Below are positions 1 through 8,637 of a stretch of DNA of 64,000 bases, in pieces. Position numbers and translations under genes: made by a program. The stretch lies in assembly GCA_963835165.1 (NCBI GenBank), contig CAWIGD010000048.1, forward strand, positions 62,001-126,000, in the 5' to 3' direction. The notes under the pieces were generated by a model that saw only the letters and a program-made list of their open reading frames with translations, searched no databases and was not told the origin of the DNA. Origin of the DNA: VAZQ01 sp963835165 (lineage in GTDB: Bacteria > Pseudomonadota > Alphaproteobacteria > Rhizobiales > Xanthobacteraceae). How positions within the stretch are numbered: position 1 is the first letter of the stretch; each line of letters begins with the position of its first letter.

Positions 1-916
1 CGGCTACACCCGTGAAATCCTCGCCGCGGCGAACTGCAGCGTCGTTGCGCTTGACCGCGACCAGAGCGCGATCGCGCGCGGCGCCGATCTTGTGCAGGCG
101 GCGCAAGGGCGGCTGGTGCTGGTAGAGGACACCTTCTCCAATCTGCAGGCGGTGATGCGCAGCTGCGGCTACGACGCCGTCGACGGCGTGGTCTTCGACC
201 TCGGCGTCTCCTCGATGCAGCTCGACCAGGCCGAGCGCGGATTTTCCTTCCGCCATGACGGTCCGCTCGACATGCGCATGGGGTCCGCGGGACCGACCGC
301 GGCCGATGTCGTGGCGTCGGCCTCCGAGCGCGACCTCGCAGCCATCCTGGCGATCCTCGGCGAAGAACGCCACGCGCGCGCCGTCGCCCGCGCCATCATC
401 GCCGCCCGTGCCGATGCGCCGATCCGCACCACGCGCGCACTCTCAGACATCGTCGCACGCATCGTGCACGCGCGGCCGGGCGCCATCCACCCGGCCACCC
501 GCACGTTCCAGGCGCTGCGCATCTTCGTCAACGAGGAGCTTGCCGAACTGGCCGCGGGATTGGTCGCGGCCGAACAGGTGCTCAAGCCGGGCGGTCGCCT
601 GGCGGTCGTGACCTTCCATTCGCTCGAAGACCGCATCGCCAAGTCCTTTCTCGCCGAGCGCAGCCGGCGTAGCGGGCCTTCGCGCCACCGTCCGGACGTG
701 GCGCAAGCTGCCGCCACGTTTCGCGTGCTGACCAAGCGGCCGATCGTGCCGGACGAGGCGGAGATCAGCGCCAATCCGCGCGCGCGCTCGGCCAAGCTGC
801 GGGCGGCCGAGCGCACCGATGCGCCGATCGACACCCGCGCATCCCCGGGCGTGCTTCCGCGCGTGCCGGCGATGAGCGAGGTCATCGGGCGCCAAGCATC
901 GGGGCGGCCGCGATGA
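1..916 (+). CDS. rsmH: 16S rRNA (cytosine-1402-N4)-methyltransferase RsmH, 5'-truncated
   Basis: The reading frame is open from base 2, so the N-terminus, with the first SAM-binding glycine motif, lies outside the window. Visible family motifs are FDLGVSSMQLDQAERGFSF, DGPLDMRM, TFQALRIFVNEEL and VVTFHSLEDR, all typical of RsmH (MraW). The enzyme N4-methylates C1402 of 16S rRNA in the cytoplasm, at the decoding centre. The TGA stop at 914-916 overlaps the ftsL ATG at 913 (ATGA), so the two are translationally coupled. The position at the head of the dcw cluster is the usual one. About 304 residues are visible; full-length proteins are roughly 310-340 aa. Confidence 0.96.
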   Translation, partial: GYTREILAAANCSVVALDRDQSAIARGADLVQAAQGRLVLVEDTFSNLQAVMRSCGYDAVDGVVFDLGVSSMQLDQAERGFSFRHDGPLDMRMGSAGPTAADVVASASERDLAAILAILGEERHARAVARAIIAARADAPIRTTRALSDIVARIVHARPGAIHPATRTFQALRIFVNEELAELAAGLVAAEQVLKPGGRLAVVTFHSLEDRIAKSFLAERSRRSGPSRHRPDVAQAAATFRVLTKRPIVPDEAEISANPRARSAKLRAAERTDAPIDTRASPGVLPRVPAMSEVIGRQASGRPR

Positions 917-1296
917 TGCGCCTGCTCAACATCTGCGTGATCGTCGCGCTCGTGCTTGCGGCGGCCGATGTCTACAAGATCAAGTTCGAGTCGACGCGGC
1001 AGGCGCAACGCGTCGCCAAGCTGCGGATGGAGATCAGGCGCGAGCACGACGCCATAGCCACGCTGCGCGCGGAATGGGCCAAGCTCGACAACCCCGCGCG
1101 TATTCAGAATCTCACGCGGCGCCATCTTCCCCTGAAGCCGGCGGAAGCGCGTCAAATCGACAAGCTCGACAATCTGCCGGAGCGTCCCGCCGATCTGGTG
1201 CCGGTGGAGGAGCCCGATCCGATCGGGACCATGATCGCCAATCCCGAGGTTCTCGACCGCCAGCCGACCGGCAGCGTGCCGGCGGCCAAGAGGTGA
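913..1296 (+). CDS. ftsL: Cell division protein FtsL
   Basis: This 127-aa bitopic protein lies exactly between rsmH and ftsI. Residues 3-20 form one hydrophobic membrane segment. They are followed by a Lys/Arg/Glu-rich helix (about residues 25-65) suited to the coiled coil that FtsL forms with FtsB and FtsQ in the divisome. The C-terminal tail (about residues 85-127) is Pro-rich and poorly conserved. FtsL is so variable that identification rests mainly on synteny and topology. The start overlaps the rsmH stop by 4 bp; a second ATG follows immediately at 916. Confidence 0.88.
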   Translation: MMRLLNICVIVALVLAAADVYKIKFESTRQAQRVAKLRMEIRREHDAIATLRAEWAKLDNPARIQNLTRRHLPLKPAEARQIDKLDNLPERPADLVPVEEPDPIGTMIANPEVLDRQPTGSVPAAKR

Positions 1297-1301
1297 CCGT
1301 G

Positions 1302-3050
1302 ATGAATGCGCCCGTAGCAGATCCGCCGCCGGCCCCGCGCGACCCTTGGCGCCGGCGGCTGGTGAACACGCTGCTCTATGGCCGCAACGTCGACCGCACC
1401 GTCAAGGCGCGCGCGCGGATCGGGCTTGCCATTCTCATCTTCGCCATCGGTTATTCGATCATTGCGACCAGGCTCGTGCTGTTTGCGGCGGTGCCCGACA
1501 GTCACGGCGCGCGCCGCGCCATGGGGCCCGATGCGGTGGCGACCGCGCGTCCCGATGTCCTCGACCGCAACGGGGAAATTCTGGCAACCGACGTGCGCAC
1601 GCCCTCGCTGTTCGCGGAGCCGCACCGCATCATCGACGTCGACGAAGCGTCTGAACTCCTCACGGCGGTCATGACGGAGGTCGATGCGGCGGAGCTGCGC
1701 GATCGGCTCGCTTCCAAGCGCCGCTTCGTGTGGCTCAAGCGCGAGATCACGCCCAAGCAGCGCGAGCAGATCCACCGGCTCGGCCTTCCCGGCATCGGAT
1801 TTCTGCCCGAGAACAAGCGCATCTATCCGAACGGCGCGGAGGTCTCCCATCTCATCGGCCACGTCAATATCGACAACCAGGGCATCGCCGGCATCGAGAA
1901 ATGGCTCGACACGCGCGGCCTCGCGGATTTGCATCTTGCCGGCCTAGCCACCGATCGTCTGCAGAAGCCGATAGAGCTGGCGGTGGACTTGCGCGTGCAG
2001 CATGCGATGCGCGACGAGCTCATCGCGGCGCGCAGTCAGTTCAAGGCGCTGGCGGTCGCGGGCGTGCTGACCGATGTGCGGACCGGGGAGGTGATCTCGA
2101 TGGTCTCGCTGCCGGACTACGACCCCAACAATCCGCGCGAGGCGCTCGACCCGACCCGCATCAATCGGCTCACCACCGGTGTGTTCGAGATGGGTTCGAC
2201 CTTCAAGGCGCTCACCCTGGCCATGGCGCTCGACTCCGGCAAGATCACGCTCAAGTCGTCCTTCGATGCGCGCGGAGGATTGAACTACGGCAAGTTCACC
2301 ATCCACGATTACCACGCGCAGAACCGCGTGCTGACCGTTCCCGAGATCTTCACCTATTCATCCAATGTCGGGACGGCGCGCATGGCGCTCAGCCTCGGCA
2401 TCGAGCACCACAAGTGGTTTCTCAGGAAGATGGGGCAACTCGACCGGCTGCGCACCGAACTGCCGGAGAGCGCAGAGCCGATCGTGCCCAAGCGCTGGGG
2501 CGAGCTCAACACGGTGACGATCGCGTTCGGCCACGGGATTGCGGTGGCGCCGCTGCAGGCGGTGTCTGCAATCGGCGCGCTGATGAACGGCGGCAGGCTC
2601 ATTCCGCCGACCTTTCTCAAGCGCACGGAGCAGGAAGCGGCGGCGCTTGGGACCCAGGTCGTCAAACCCGAGACCAGCGAGAAGATGCGCTATCTGATGC
2701 GTCTCAACGTGGAGAAGGGCACGGCCTCCAAGGCCGACGTGAAGGGCTACTATGTCGGCGGCAAGACCGGCACATCGGAGAAGGTGGTCGGCGGCCGCTA
2801 TTCCAAGACCAAGGTGCTGACCTCGTTCACCGCGGTATTGCCGGCCGATCAGCCGCGCTATCTTCTTCTCATCATGCTCGATGAGCCCCAGCCCACCGCG
2901 GATACCCACGGCTACGCCACGTCGGGATGGAACGCGGTGCCGGTCGGAGGCGCTGTCATCGCCCGGATCGCACCCTTGCTCGGGATCGAGCCACGGTTCG
3001 AACTGCCGGCCTCCGAGAAGCTCATTCTGGCGAGCGCGGGCGGGCGGTGA
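1302..3050 (+). CDS. ftsI: Septal peptidoglycan transpeptidase FtsI (class B PBP3)
   Basis: This 582-aa protein crosslinks septal peptidoglycan, working with FtsW. One transmembrane helix (about residues 38-60) precedes a PBP dimerisation domain (R-x-x-I-x-D-R-N-G-like segment DVLDRNGEILATD) and the transpeptidase domain. The penicillin-binding motifs are complete: SxxK as S299-T-F-K302 in GSTFKALTL, SxN in YSSNVG, and KTGT beginning at K488. I chose the ATG at 1302, 5 bp after the ftsL stop. The frame is open further upstream inside ftsL, and a GTG lies at 1299. The C-terminus runs tail to tail into the minus-strand permease gene with a 2-bp gap. Confidence 0.96.
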   Translation: MNAPVADPPPAPRDPWRRRLVNTLLYGRNVDRTVKARARIGLAILIFAIGYSIIATRLVLFAAVPDSHGARRAMGPDAVATARPDVLDRNGEILATDVRTPSLFAEPHRIIDVDEASELLTAVMTEVDAAELRDRLASKRRFVWLKREITPKQREQIHRLGLPGIGFLPENKRIYPNGAEVSHLIGHVNIDNQGIAGIEKWLDTRGLADLHLAGLATDRLQKPIELAVDLRVQHAMRDELIAARSQFKALAVAGVLTDVRTGEVISMVSLPDYDPNNPREALDPTRINRLTTGVFEMGSTFKALTLAMALDSGKITLKSSFDARGGLNYGKFTIHDYHAQNRVLTVPEIFTYSSNVGTARMALSLGIEHHKWFLRKMGQLDRLRTELPESAEPIVPKRWGELNTVTIAFGHGIAVAPLQAVSAIGALMNGGRLIPPTFLKRTEQEAAALGTQVVKPETSEKMRYLMRLNVEKGTASKADVKGYYVGGKTGTSEKVVGGRYSKTKVLTSFTAVLPADQPRYLLLIMLDEPQPTADTHGYATSGWNAVPVGGAVIARIAPLLGIEPRFELPASEKLILASAGGR

Positions 3051-3052
3051 GG

Positions 3053-4477
3053 TTAGTTGACGGGTCCGGCGGTGCCGACGGTCTCCTGGGTGGGCTCCGC
3101 CATCTTCAGCCCTGAGGCACGGTTGATCAGCACGGTCACCAGCCACAGCAGGACGCCGATACCGATCAGAACTGCCGCGACCTTGTACTGCACGGAGTCC
3201 CGCCCGGTCCATGGACCCACCAAGAAGGCGCAGGTCAGCGCGCCCAACACCGGCAGCAATGTCGGAGTGCGGAAATGCTTGTGATCGACGCGATCACGGC
3301 GCAGGACGAGTACTGCAATATTAACGACGGTGAAGACGCCCAGCAGCAACAAAGCGGTCGTGCCGCCGAGCGCCGGAACCTCGCCGACGAAGGTGATCAG
3401 GGCGAAGGCCAGGAGCGTCGTGAACCCGATCGCGACATACGGTGACCGTCGGGTCGGATGCACTTTGCCGAGCACTTTCGGCAGGACATGCTCGCGGCTC
3501 ATGCCATAGACCAGCCGGCTGGCCATGAGCATGTTGATCAAGGCGCTGTTGGCGACGGCAAACATGGTGATGAAGCCGAAAATCTCCAGCGGAAAGTTCG
3601 GGGCGCCGGCCTGGACGACTTTCAGCAACGGCGTCTCGCCTTCGCCGAGGTCCTCGGGCGACACCAGCGTGATCGCCGAAATCGACACCAGGATGTAGAT
3701 CAACCCGGTGATGCCCAATCCAAGGAGGAGTATCTTGGGGAAGATGCGCGTCGGGTCTTCGCATTCCTCGGCCATGTTGACGGAGTCCTCGAAGCCGACC
3801 ATGGCGAAGAAAGCCAGCGTCGTCGCGGCAATCACCGGCCAGAGCATGCTGCCGGTGCCGGAGGTCCTGAATTCCAGGACCCGCGACACATCGCCTGCGC
3901 CGGCTCCGATCGCCCACAGGCCGATGAAGATGATGATCAACAACCCCGACAGCTCTACGCAGGTGAGGAGGACGTTCGCCTTCACGCTCTCGCCGACGCC
4001 GCGAAAGTTGACCAGCGCGACGACGGCCATGAAAGCCAGTCCCAACAGGGTGATTCCGATTCCCCCTGCAAGATTGAGGTTGAACGCATTCGACATGTTG
4101 GCAGCGAACGCCCGTGACGCCGTCGAGGCGGACGTGATCCCCGAGCACATGACCGCGAACGCGACGATGAATGTCACGAAGTGGATGCCGAATGCCTTAT
4201 GCGTGTAGAGTGCGGCGCCCGCGGCTTGTGGATATTTCGTCACCAGTTCGAGGTAGCTGAGCGCAGTGATCAAGGCCACGACGAACGCCAGAAGGAACGG
4301 CAGCCATACGGCTCCGCCGACTTGCTTGGCAACCTGGCCGGTGAGGGCGTAAATCCCGGTGCCGAGTATGTCGCCGACGATGAACAGCAGCAGCAGCCAC
4401 GGGCCCATCACCCGGCGCAGGCTCGGCTCGCTCGCGACGACGGGCTCAAGGCCGTCGCCAATGGAAACATCAGTCAT
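3053..4477 (-). CDS. APC-family amino acid permease
   Basis: This 474-aa, very hydrophobic protein has about 12-13 membrane helices. It carries the APC-superfamily first-helix signature GDILGTGIYALTG, whose glycine-rich break binds substrate alpha-carboxyl/amino groups in this fold, and the conserved helix-6 region FFAMVGFEDSVNMAEE. It probably imports or exchanges amino acids or amines; specificity cannot be read from the sequence. It is oriented against the dcw operon, sitting between ftsI (convergent, 2-bp gap) and murE (divergent, 131-bp gap). That placement is unusual and would separate murE-ftsZ transcription from ftsI unless read-through occurs. Confidence 0.9.
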   Translation of the reverse strand: MTDVSIGDGLEPVVASEPSLRRVMGPWLLLLFIVGDILGTGIYALTGQVAKQVGGAVWLPFLLAFVVALITALSYLELVTKYPQAAGAALYTHKAFGIHFVTFIVAFAVMCSGITSASTASRAFAANMSNAFNLNLAGGIGITLLGLAFMAVVALVNFRGVGESVKANVLLTCVELSGLLIIIFIGLWAIGAGAGDVSRVLEFRTSGTGSMLWPVIAATTLAFFAMVGFEDSVNMAEECEDPTRIFPKILLLGLGITGLIYILVSISAITLVSPEDLGEGETPLLKVVQAGAPNFPLEIFGFITMFAVANSALINMLMASRLVYGMSREHVLPKVLGKVHPTRRSPYVAIGFTTLLAFALITFVGEVPALGGTTALLLLGVFTVVNIAVLVLRRDRVDHKHFRTPTLLPVLGALTCAFLVGPWTGRDSVQYKVAAVLIGIGVLLWLVTVLINRASGLKMAEPTQETVGTAGPVN

Positions 4478-4608
4478 CTGGTTTCTTTCCGACCGATGCG
4501 CAGTGGCTGCTCTAGAAGGAGGGTTTTTCGATGTGCTGTCAACTGCGTGCGCATAGTTCGCCGGCCTGGACGATGATACCGGATCAAGAGTAAACCGCCC
4601 CGGACGCC

Positions 4609-6063
4609 ATGAAGCTCGCCGATCTCCTCACCACCGATGCCGTCAGCGATGCGCGCTTTTCCGCGCTCGAGCTCGCCGGGATCAGTACCGACAGCCGCAC
4701 GGTCAAGCCCGGAGACCTGTTCGTGGCGGTGGCGGGCGCGAAGGACGATGGGCTGCGTTTCGTCGGGGGTGCGTTGGCGTCCGGGGCGGCGGCCATCATG
4801 GCGGAGCGGGTCCCACCCATGGCGCTCCCCGACGGCGTGGCCTTCATCAAGGTCGGCGATGCGCGCCGCGCCCTGGCGCTCGGAGCGGCGAAATTCTTTC
4901 CGCGCCAGCCGGAGGTGATCGCGGCCATCACCGGCACCAGCGGAAAGACGTCGGTCGCGGCCTTCACGCGCCAGATCTGGGCCGCGCTCGGCAAGCAGGC
5001 GGCGAGCATCGGCACGGTCGGGCTGGTCTCACCGACGCGCGAAGTCTATGGCTCGCTCACCACGCCGGACCCGGTGGCGCTGCACCGCTCGCTCGATGAG
5101 CTCGCCGGCGAAGGCGTGACCCACCTCGCCATGGAAGCGTCCTCGCACGGCCTCGATCAGCGCCGCCTCGACGGTGTGCGGGTCGCGGCCGGCGCCTTCA
5201 CCAATCTCAGCCGCGACCATCTCGATTATCATCCGACGCTGGAAGATTACTTCGCCGCCAAGCTCAGGCTGTTCACGGATCTCATCGTTGCCGGTGGCGC
5301 GGCGGTGATCGCCGCCGACCACGAGCACGCCGACGCGGTGTCGGCGGCGGCGAAGCGCCGGCGGCTGCGCATCGTCACCGTCGGCCGGCGCGGCGACGGC
5401 ATCCGCCTCCTCGAGGCCGGCACCGAAGGTTTTGCACAGGTGCTCAAGCTTGCGCATGCCGGCAAGGATTACACGGTGCGCCTGCCGCTTCCCGGCGCGT
5501 TCCAGGTCGAGAATGCGCTGGTGGCGGCGGGCCTTGCGCTTGCGACCGGCAGCGAGCCGGGCGCCACTTTCGCGGCGCTGGCGCATCTCAAAGGCGCCAA
5601 GGGCCGGCTCGAACTGGTCGGCGCGAACAACGGCGCCCCGATCTTCGTCGACTATGCGCATAAGCCTGATGCGCTTGCGAAGGCGCTCGAGGCGCTACGG
5701 CCGTACGCGACGCAACGCCTCGTCGTGGTGTTCGGTTGCGGCGGCGACCGCGACGCCGGCAAGCGGGAGATGATGGGAACGATCGCCGCCCGCATGGCCG
5801 ACCGGGTCGTCGTCACCGACGACAACCCGCGCAGCGAGAATCCGGCGGCGATCCGCGCCGCGATACTGCAGGCGTCGCCCGGCGCCATCGAGATCGGCGA
5901 CCGGCGCGAGGCGATCGAGGCGTCGATTGCCGACTTGCGCCATGGCGACGTGCTGCTGATCGCGGGCAAGGGCCATGAAACCGGCCAAATCATCGGCAAA
6001 CAGGTACTACCATTCAGCGACCATGAGGCGGTCGCCGCCGCGCTTGCCGGGAGGGTGGCATGA
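4609..6063 (+). CDS. murE: UDP-MurNAc-L-Ala-D-Glu:meso-diaminopimelate ligase MurE
   Basis: This 484-aa cytoplasmic Mur ligase adds the third residue of the stem peptide. The N-terminal UDP-binding domain contains GISTDSRTVKPGDLF. The central ATPase domain has the P-loop ITGTSGKTS and the MEASSHGLDQ segment, and the C-terminal domain has FVDYAHKPDAL. The DNPR motif (DDNPRSENP) specifies meso-diaminopimelate rather than lysine, as expected for a Gram-negative. The start ATG at 4609 gives the normal length. The stop overlaps the murF ATG by 4 bp. Because the permease upstream points away, murE probably has its own promoter in 4478-4608. Confidence 0.97.
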   Translation: MKLADLLTTDAVSDARFSALELAGISTDSRTVKPGDLFVAVAGAKDDGLRFVGGALASGAAAIMAERVPPMALPDGVAFIKVGDARRALALGAAKFFPRQPEVIAAITGTSGKTSVAAFTRQIWAALGKQAASIGTVGLVSPTREVYGSLTTPDPVALHRSLDELAGEGVTHLAMEASSHGLDQRRLDGVRVAAGAFTNLSRDHLDYHPTLEDYFAAKLRLFTDLIVAGGAAVIAADHEHADAVSAAAKRRRLRIVTVGRRGDGIRLLEAGTEGFAQVLKLAHAGKDYTVRLPLPGAFQVENALVAAGLALATGSEPGATFAALAHLKGAKGRLELVGANNGAPIFVDYAHKPDALAKALEALRPYATQRLVVVFGCGGDRDAGKREMMGTIAARMADRVVVTDDNPRSENPAAIRAAILQASPGAIEIGDRREAIEASIADLRHGDVLLIAGKGHETGQIIGKQVLPFSDHEAVAAALAGRVA

Positions 6064-7517
6064 CCGATCGGCCGCTCTGGACCGTGGAGGCGATGGCTGC
6101 CGCCATGGGCGCCACGCCAGCGGGTCCGCAACCGCTTTCCATTCCGGGCATTTCGATCGATACGCGCACGCTCGCGCCCGGCGAAGCGTTCTTCGCGATC
6201 AAAGGCGACAACCGCGACGGCCACGAATTCGTGGAGGCTGCGCTTGCGGCGGGCGCCGGCATTGCCGTGGTCGCGGCCGACCGGCGCGGCCGTTTTCCCG
6301 ACCACGCCCCGTTGCTCGTCGTTCCCGACGTGCTCGATGGGTTGCGCGAACTGGCGCGGGCGGCGCGGGCGCGCGCACAGGCGAAAATCATCGCCGTCAC
6401 CGGCTCCGTCGGCAAGACCAGCACCAAGGAGGCGTTGCGCCTGACGCTTGCTGCCGACGGCGAGACCCATGCCTCGATCGCCTCCTACAACAATCATTGG
6501 GGCGTGCCGCTGTCGCTGGCGCGCTGCCCCGCCACCGCGCGCTACGCCGTGTTCGAGATCGGCATGAACCATGCCGGCGAGATCGAGCCGCTGACGCGCC
6601 TGGTGCGGCCGCAGGTGGCGATCATCACCACCGTCGAGCCGGTGCATCTCGAATTCTTCCGCTCGGTCGAGGCGATCGCCGACGCCAAGGCCGAGATCTT
6701 TCTCGGGCTCGAGCCGGACGGAGCGGCGGTGATCAATCGCGACAATCCGCAGTTCGCGCGTCTCGAGCGCGGCGCGCGGAACGCCGGGGTCGCGCGCATC
6801 GTCTCCTTCGGCGAGCACGCGGGCGCGGACGCGCGGCTGATCAGATGCGCGCTGCAATCCGAAGGCTCGACCGTCGAGGCGCAGATTTTCGGTACCAACG
6901 TCACCTATAAGCTCGGCGCGCCCGGCCGCCATCTTGTGCTCAACTCCCTTGCGGTGCTCGCGGCGACCGTTCTGGTCGGCGCCGATCTTGCCCTCGCCGC
7001 GCTCGCTCTTGCCAAACTGCAGCCGGCGAGCGGGCGGGGCACGCGCTGCACCCTCGAAACGGCGGGCGGCACGGCGCTCCTGATCGATGAAAGCTACAAT
7101 GCCAACCCGGCCTCGATGCGCGCCGCGCTGGGCTTGCTCGGCCATTCGGATATCGGGCCGCGCGGCCGACGCATCGCGGTTCTCGGCGACATGCTGGAGC
7201 TCGGCCCGCAGGGACGCGATCTCCATCGCGAACTCGCCGAATCGGTGCTGGCGAACAGCGTCGACCTGGTCTTCTGCTGTGGTCCGCTGATGCGCGGCTT
7301 GTGGGAGGCTCTTCCCCCCGGCCGGCAGGGGGGCTATGCCGAGACCTCGACCGCGCTTGAACCGCAGGTGCTTGCCGCCATCCAAACGGGCGACGCCGTC
7401 ATGGTGAAGGGATCACTCGGCTCCCGCATGGCGCCCATCGTCAAGGCGCTGCAAAACCGCTATCGCCGCGTGGCGCCGGCCGCGACGCGCGCCCCGCTTT
7501 CGACCATGAACGGCTGA
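6060..7517 (+). CDS. murF: UDP-MurNAc-tripeptide:D-Ala-D-Ala ligase MurF
   Basis: This 485-aa protein is the ATP-dependent ligase that finishes the UDP-MurNAc-pentapeptide. The N-terminal domain holds GISIDTRTLAPGEAFFAI, the P-loop is VTGSVGKTSTKE, and the family motifs ASYNNHWGVPLS, IGMNHAGEIEPLT and DESYNANPASM are present. It begins with an ATG overlapping the murE stop (ATGA) and ends 3 bp before mraY, so murE-murF-mraY behave as one translationally linked block. Confidence 0.97.
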   Translation: MTDRPLWTVEAMAAAMGATPAGPQPLSIPGISIDTRTLAPGEAFFAIKGDNRDGHEFVEAALAAGAGIAVVAADRRGRFPDHAPLLVVPDVLDGLRELARAARARAQAKIIAVTGSVGKTSTKEALRLTLAADGETHASIASYNNHWGVPLSLARCPATARYAVFEIGMNHAGEIEPLTRLVRPQVAIITTVEPVHLEFFRSVEAIADAKAEIFLGLEPDGAAVINRDNPQFARLERGARNAGVARIVSFGEHAGADARLIRCALQSEGSTVEAQIFGTNVTYKLGAPGRHLVLNSLAVLAATVLVGADLALAALALAKLQPASGRGTRCTLETAGGTALLIDESYNANPASMRAALGLLGHSDIGPRGRRIAVLGDMLELGPQGRDLHRELAESVLANSVDLVFCCGPLMRGLWEALPPGRQGGYAETSTALEPQVLAAIQTGDAVMVKGSLGSRMAPIVKALQNRYRRVAPAATRAPLSTMNG

Positions 7518-7520
7518 CCA

Positions 7521-8606
7521 ATGCTTTACCTGCTCTCCGCATTCTCGGACACGATCGGCCCCCTCAACGTGCTGCGCTACATCACGTTCCGCACCGGCGG
7601 GGCGATGATCACCGCGCTCGTGTTCGTGTTTCTGTTCGGGCCTTCGATCATCGACCAGCTGCGACTCAGGCAGGGCAAGGGCCAGCCGATCCGCAGCGAC
7701 GGCCCGCAATCCCACCTGGTCACCAAAAAGGGCACGCCGACCATGGGTGGGTTGATGATCCTGTTCGGGGTCCTGGTCTCGACGGCGCTGTGGGCCAATC
7801 CGTACAACCGCTACGTCTGGATCGTGCTCGGCGTGACGCTCTCCTTCGGCGCGATCGGCTTCTACGACGATTACCTCAAGGTGACCAAACAGACCCATGC
7901 CGGATTTTCCGGCAAGCTTCGCCTGCTGATCGAAGCCCTGATCGGGGCGGCCGCCTGCTACTTCATCGTTTCGATCGGCCGCCAGCCGTTCGCGAGCTCG
8001 CTGACGTTTCCCTTCTTCAAGGAACTGGTGCTACCGCTCGGCTGGTTCTTCATCGTGTTCGGCGCGTTCATCATCGTGGGCGCCGGCAACGCGGTCAATC
8101 TGACCGACGGCCTCGACGGGCTCGCGACCGTGCCCGTGATCATCGTCGCGCTGAGCTTCGGCTTCATCTCTTATCTCGCCGGCAATGCCTTCTTCGCGGA
8201 CTATCTAAACATCCACTACGTCCCGGGCACCGGCGAACTGGCGGTGCTGTGCGGCGCGGTGATCGGAGCCGGACTGGGCTTTCTGTGGTTCAACGCGCCG
8301 CCCGCCTCGATCTTCATGGGCGACACCGGCTCGCTCGCGCTCGGCGGCATGATCGGCGCGATTGCGGTCGCCACCAAGCATGAGATCGTGCTCGCGGTGG
8401 TGGGCGGGCTGTTCGTACTGGAAGCGGTGTCGGTGATCGTGCAGGTGCTTTCGTTCAAGCTCACCGGCAAGCGCGTGTTTCGCATGGCGCCGATCCATCA
8501 CCATTTCGAGCAGCTCGGCTGGACCGAACCGCAGATCGTGATCCGTTTCTGGATCGTCTCGGTCGTGCTCGCGCTCGCCGGGCTGTCCACGCTGAAATTG
8601 CGGTGA
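7521..8606 (+). CDS. mraY: Phospho-N-acetylmuramoyl-pentapeptide transferase MraY
   Basis: This 361-aa polytopic inner-membrane enzyme transfers phospho-MurNAc-pentapeptide to undecaprenyl phosphate, making lipid I. About ten membrane helices are visible. The catalytic and Mg-binding motifs are present: FYDDYLK (the DD pair), NLTDGLDGLA, and the MAPIHHHFEQLGW loop with the three-histidine HHH. It starts 3 bp after murF. Length and motif spacing are normal. Confidence 0.98.
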   Translation: MLYLLSAFSDTIGPLNVLRYITFRTGGAMITALVFVFLFGPSIIDQLRLRQGKGQPIRSDGPQSHLVTKKGTPTMGGLMILFGVLVSTALWANPYNRYVWIVLGVTLSFGAIGFYDDYLKVTKQTHAGFSGKLRLLIEALIGAAACYFIVSIGRQPFASSLTFPFFKELVLPLGWFFIVFGAFIIVGAGNAVNLTDGLDGLATVPVIIVALSFGFISYLAGNAFFADYLNIHYVPGTGELAVLCGAVIGAGLGFLWFNAPPASIFMGDTGSLALGGMIGAIAVATKHEIVLAVVGGLFVLEAVSVIVQVLSFKLTGKRVFRMAPIHHHFEQLGWTEPQIVIRFWIVSVVLALAGLSTLKLR

Positions 8607-8637
8607 CCGTCGTGGCGGGCAGGGTAAACCGGACGGC

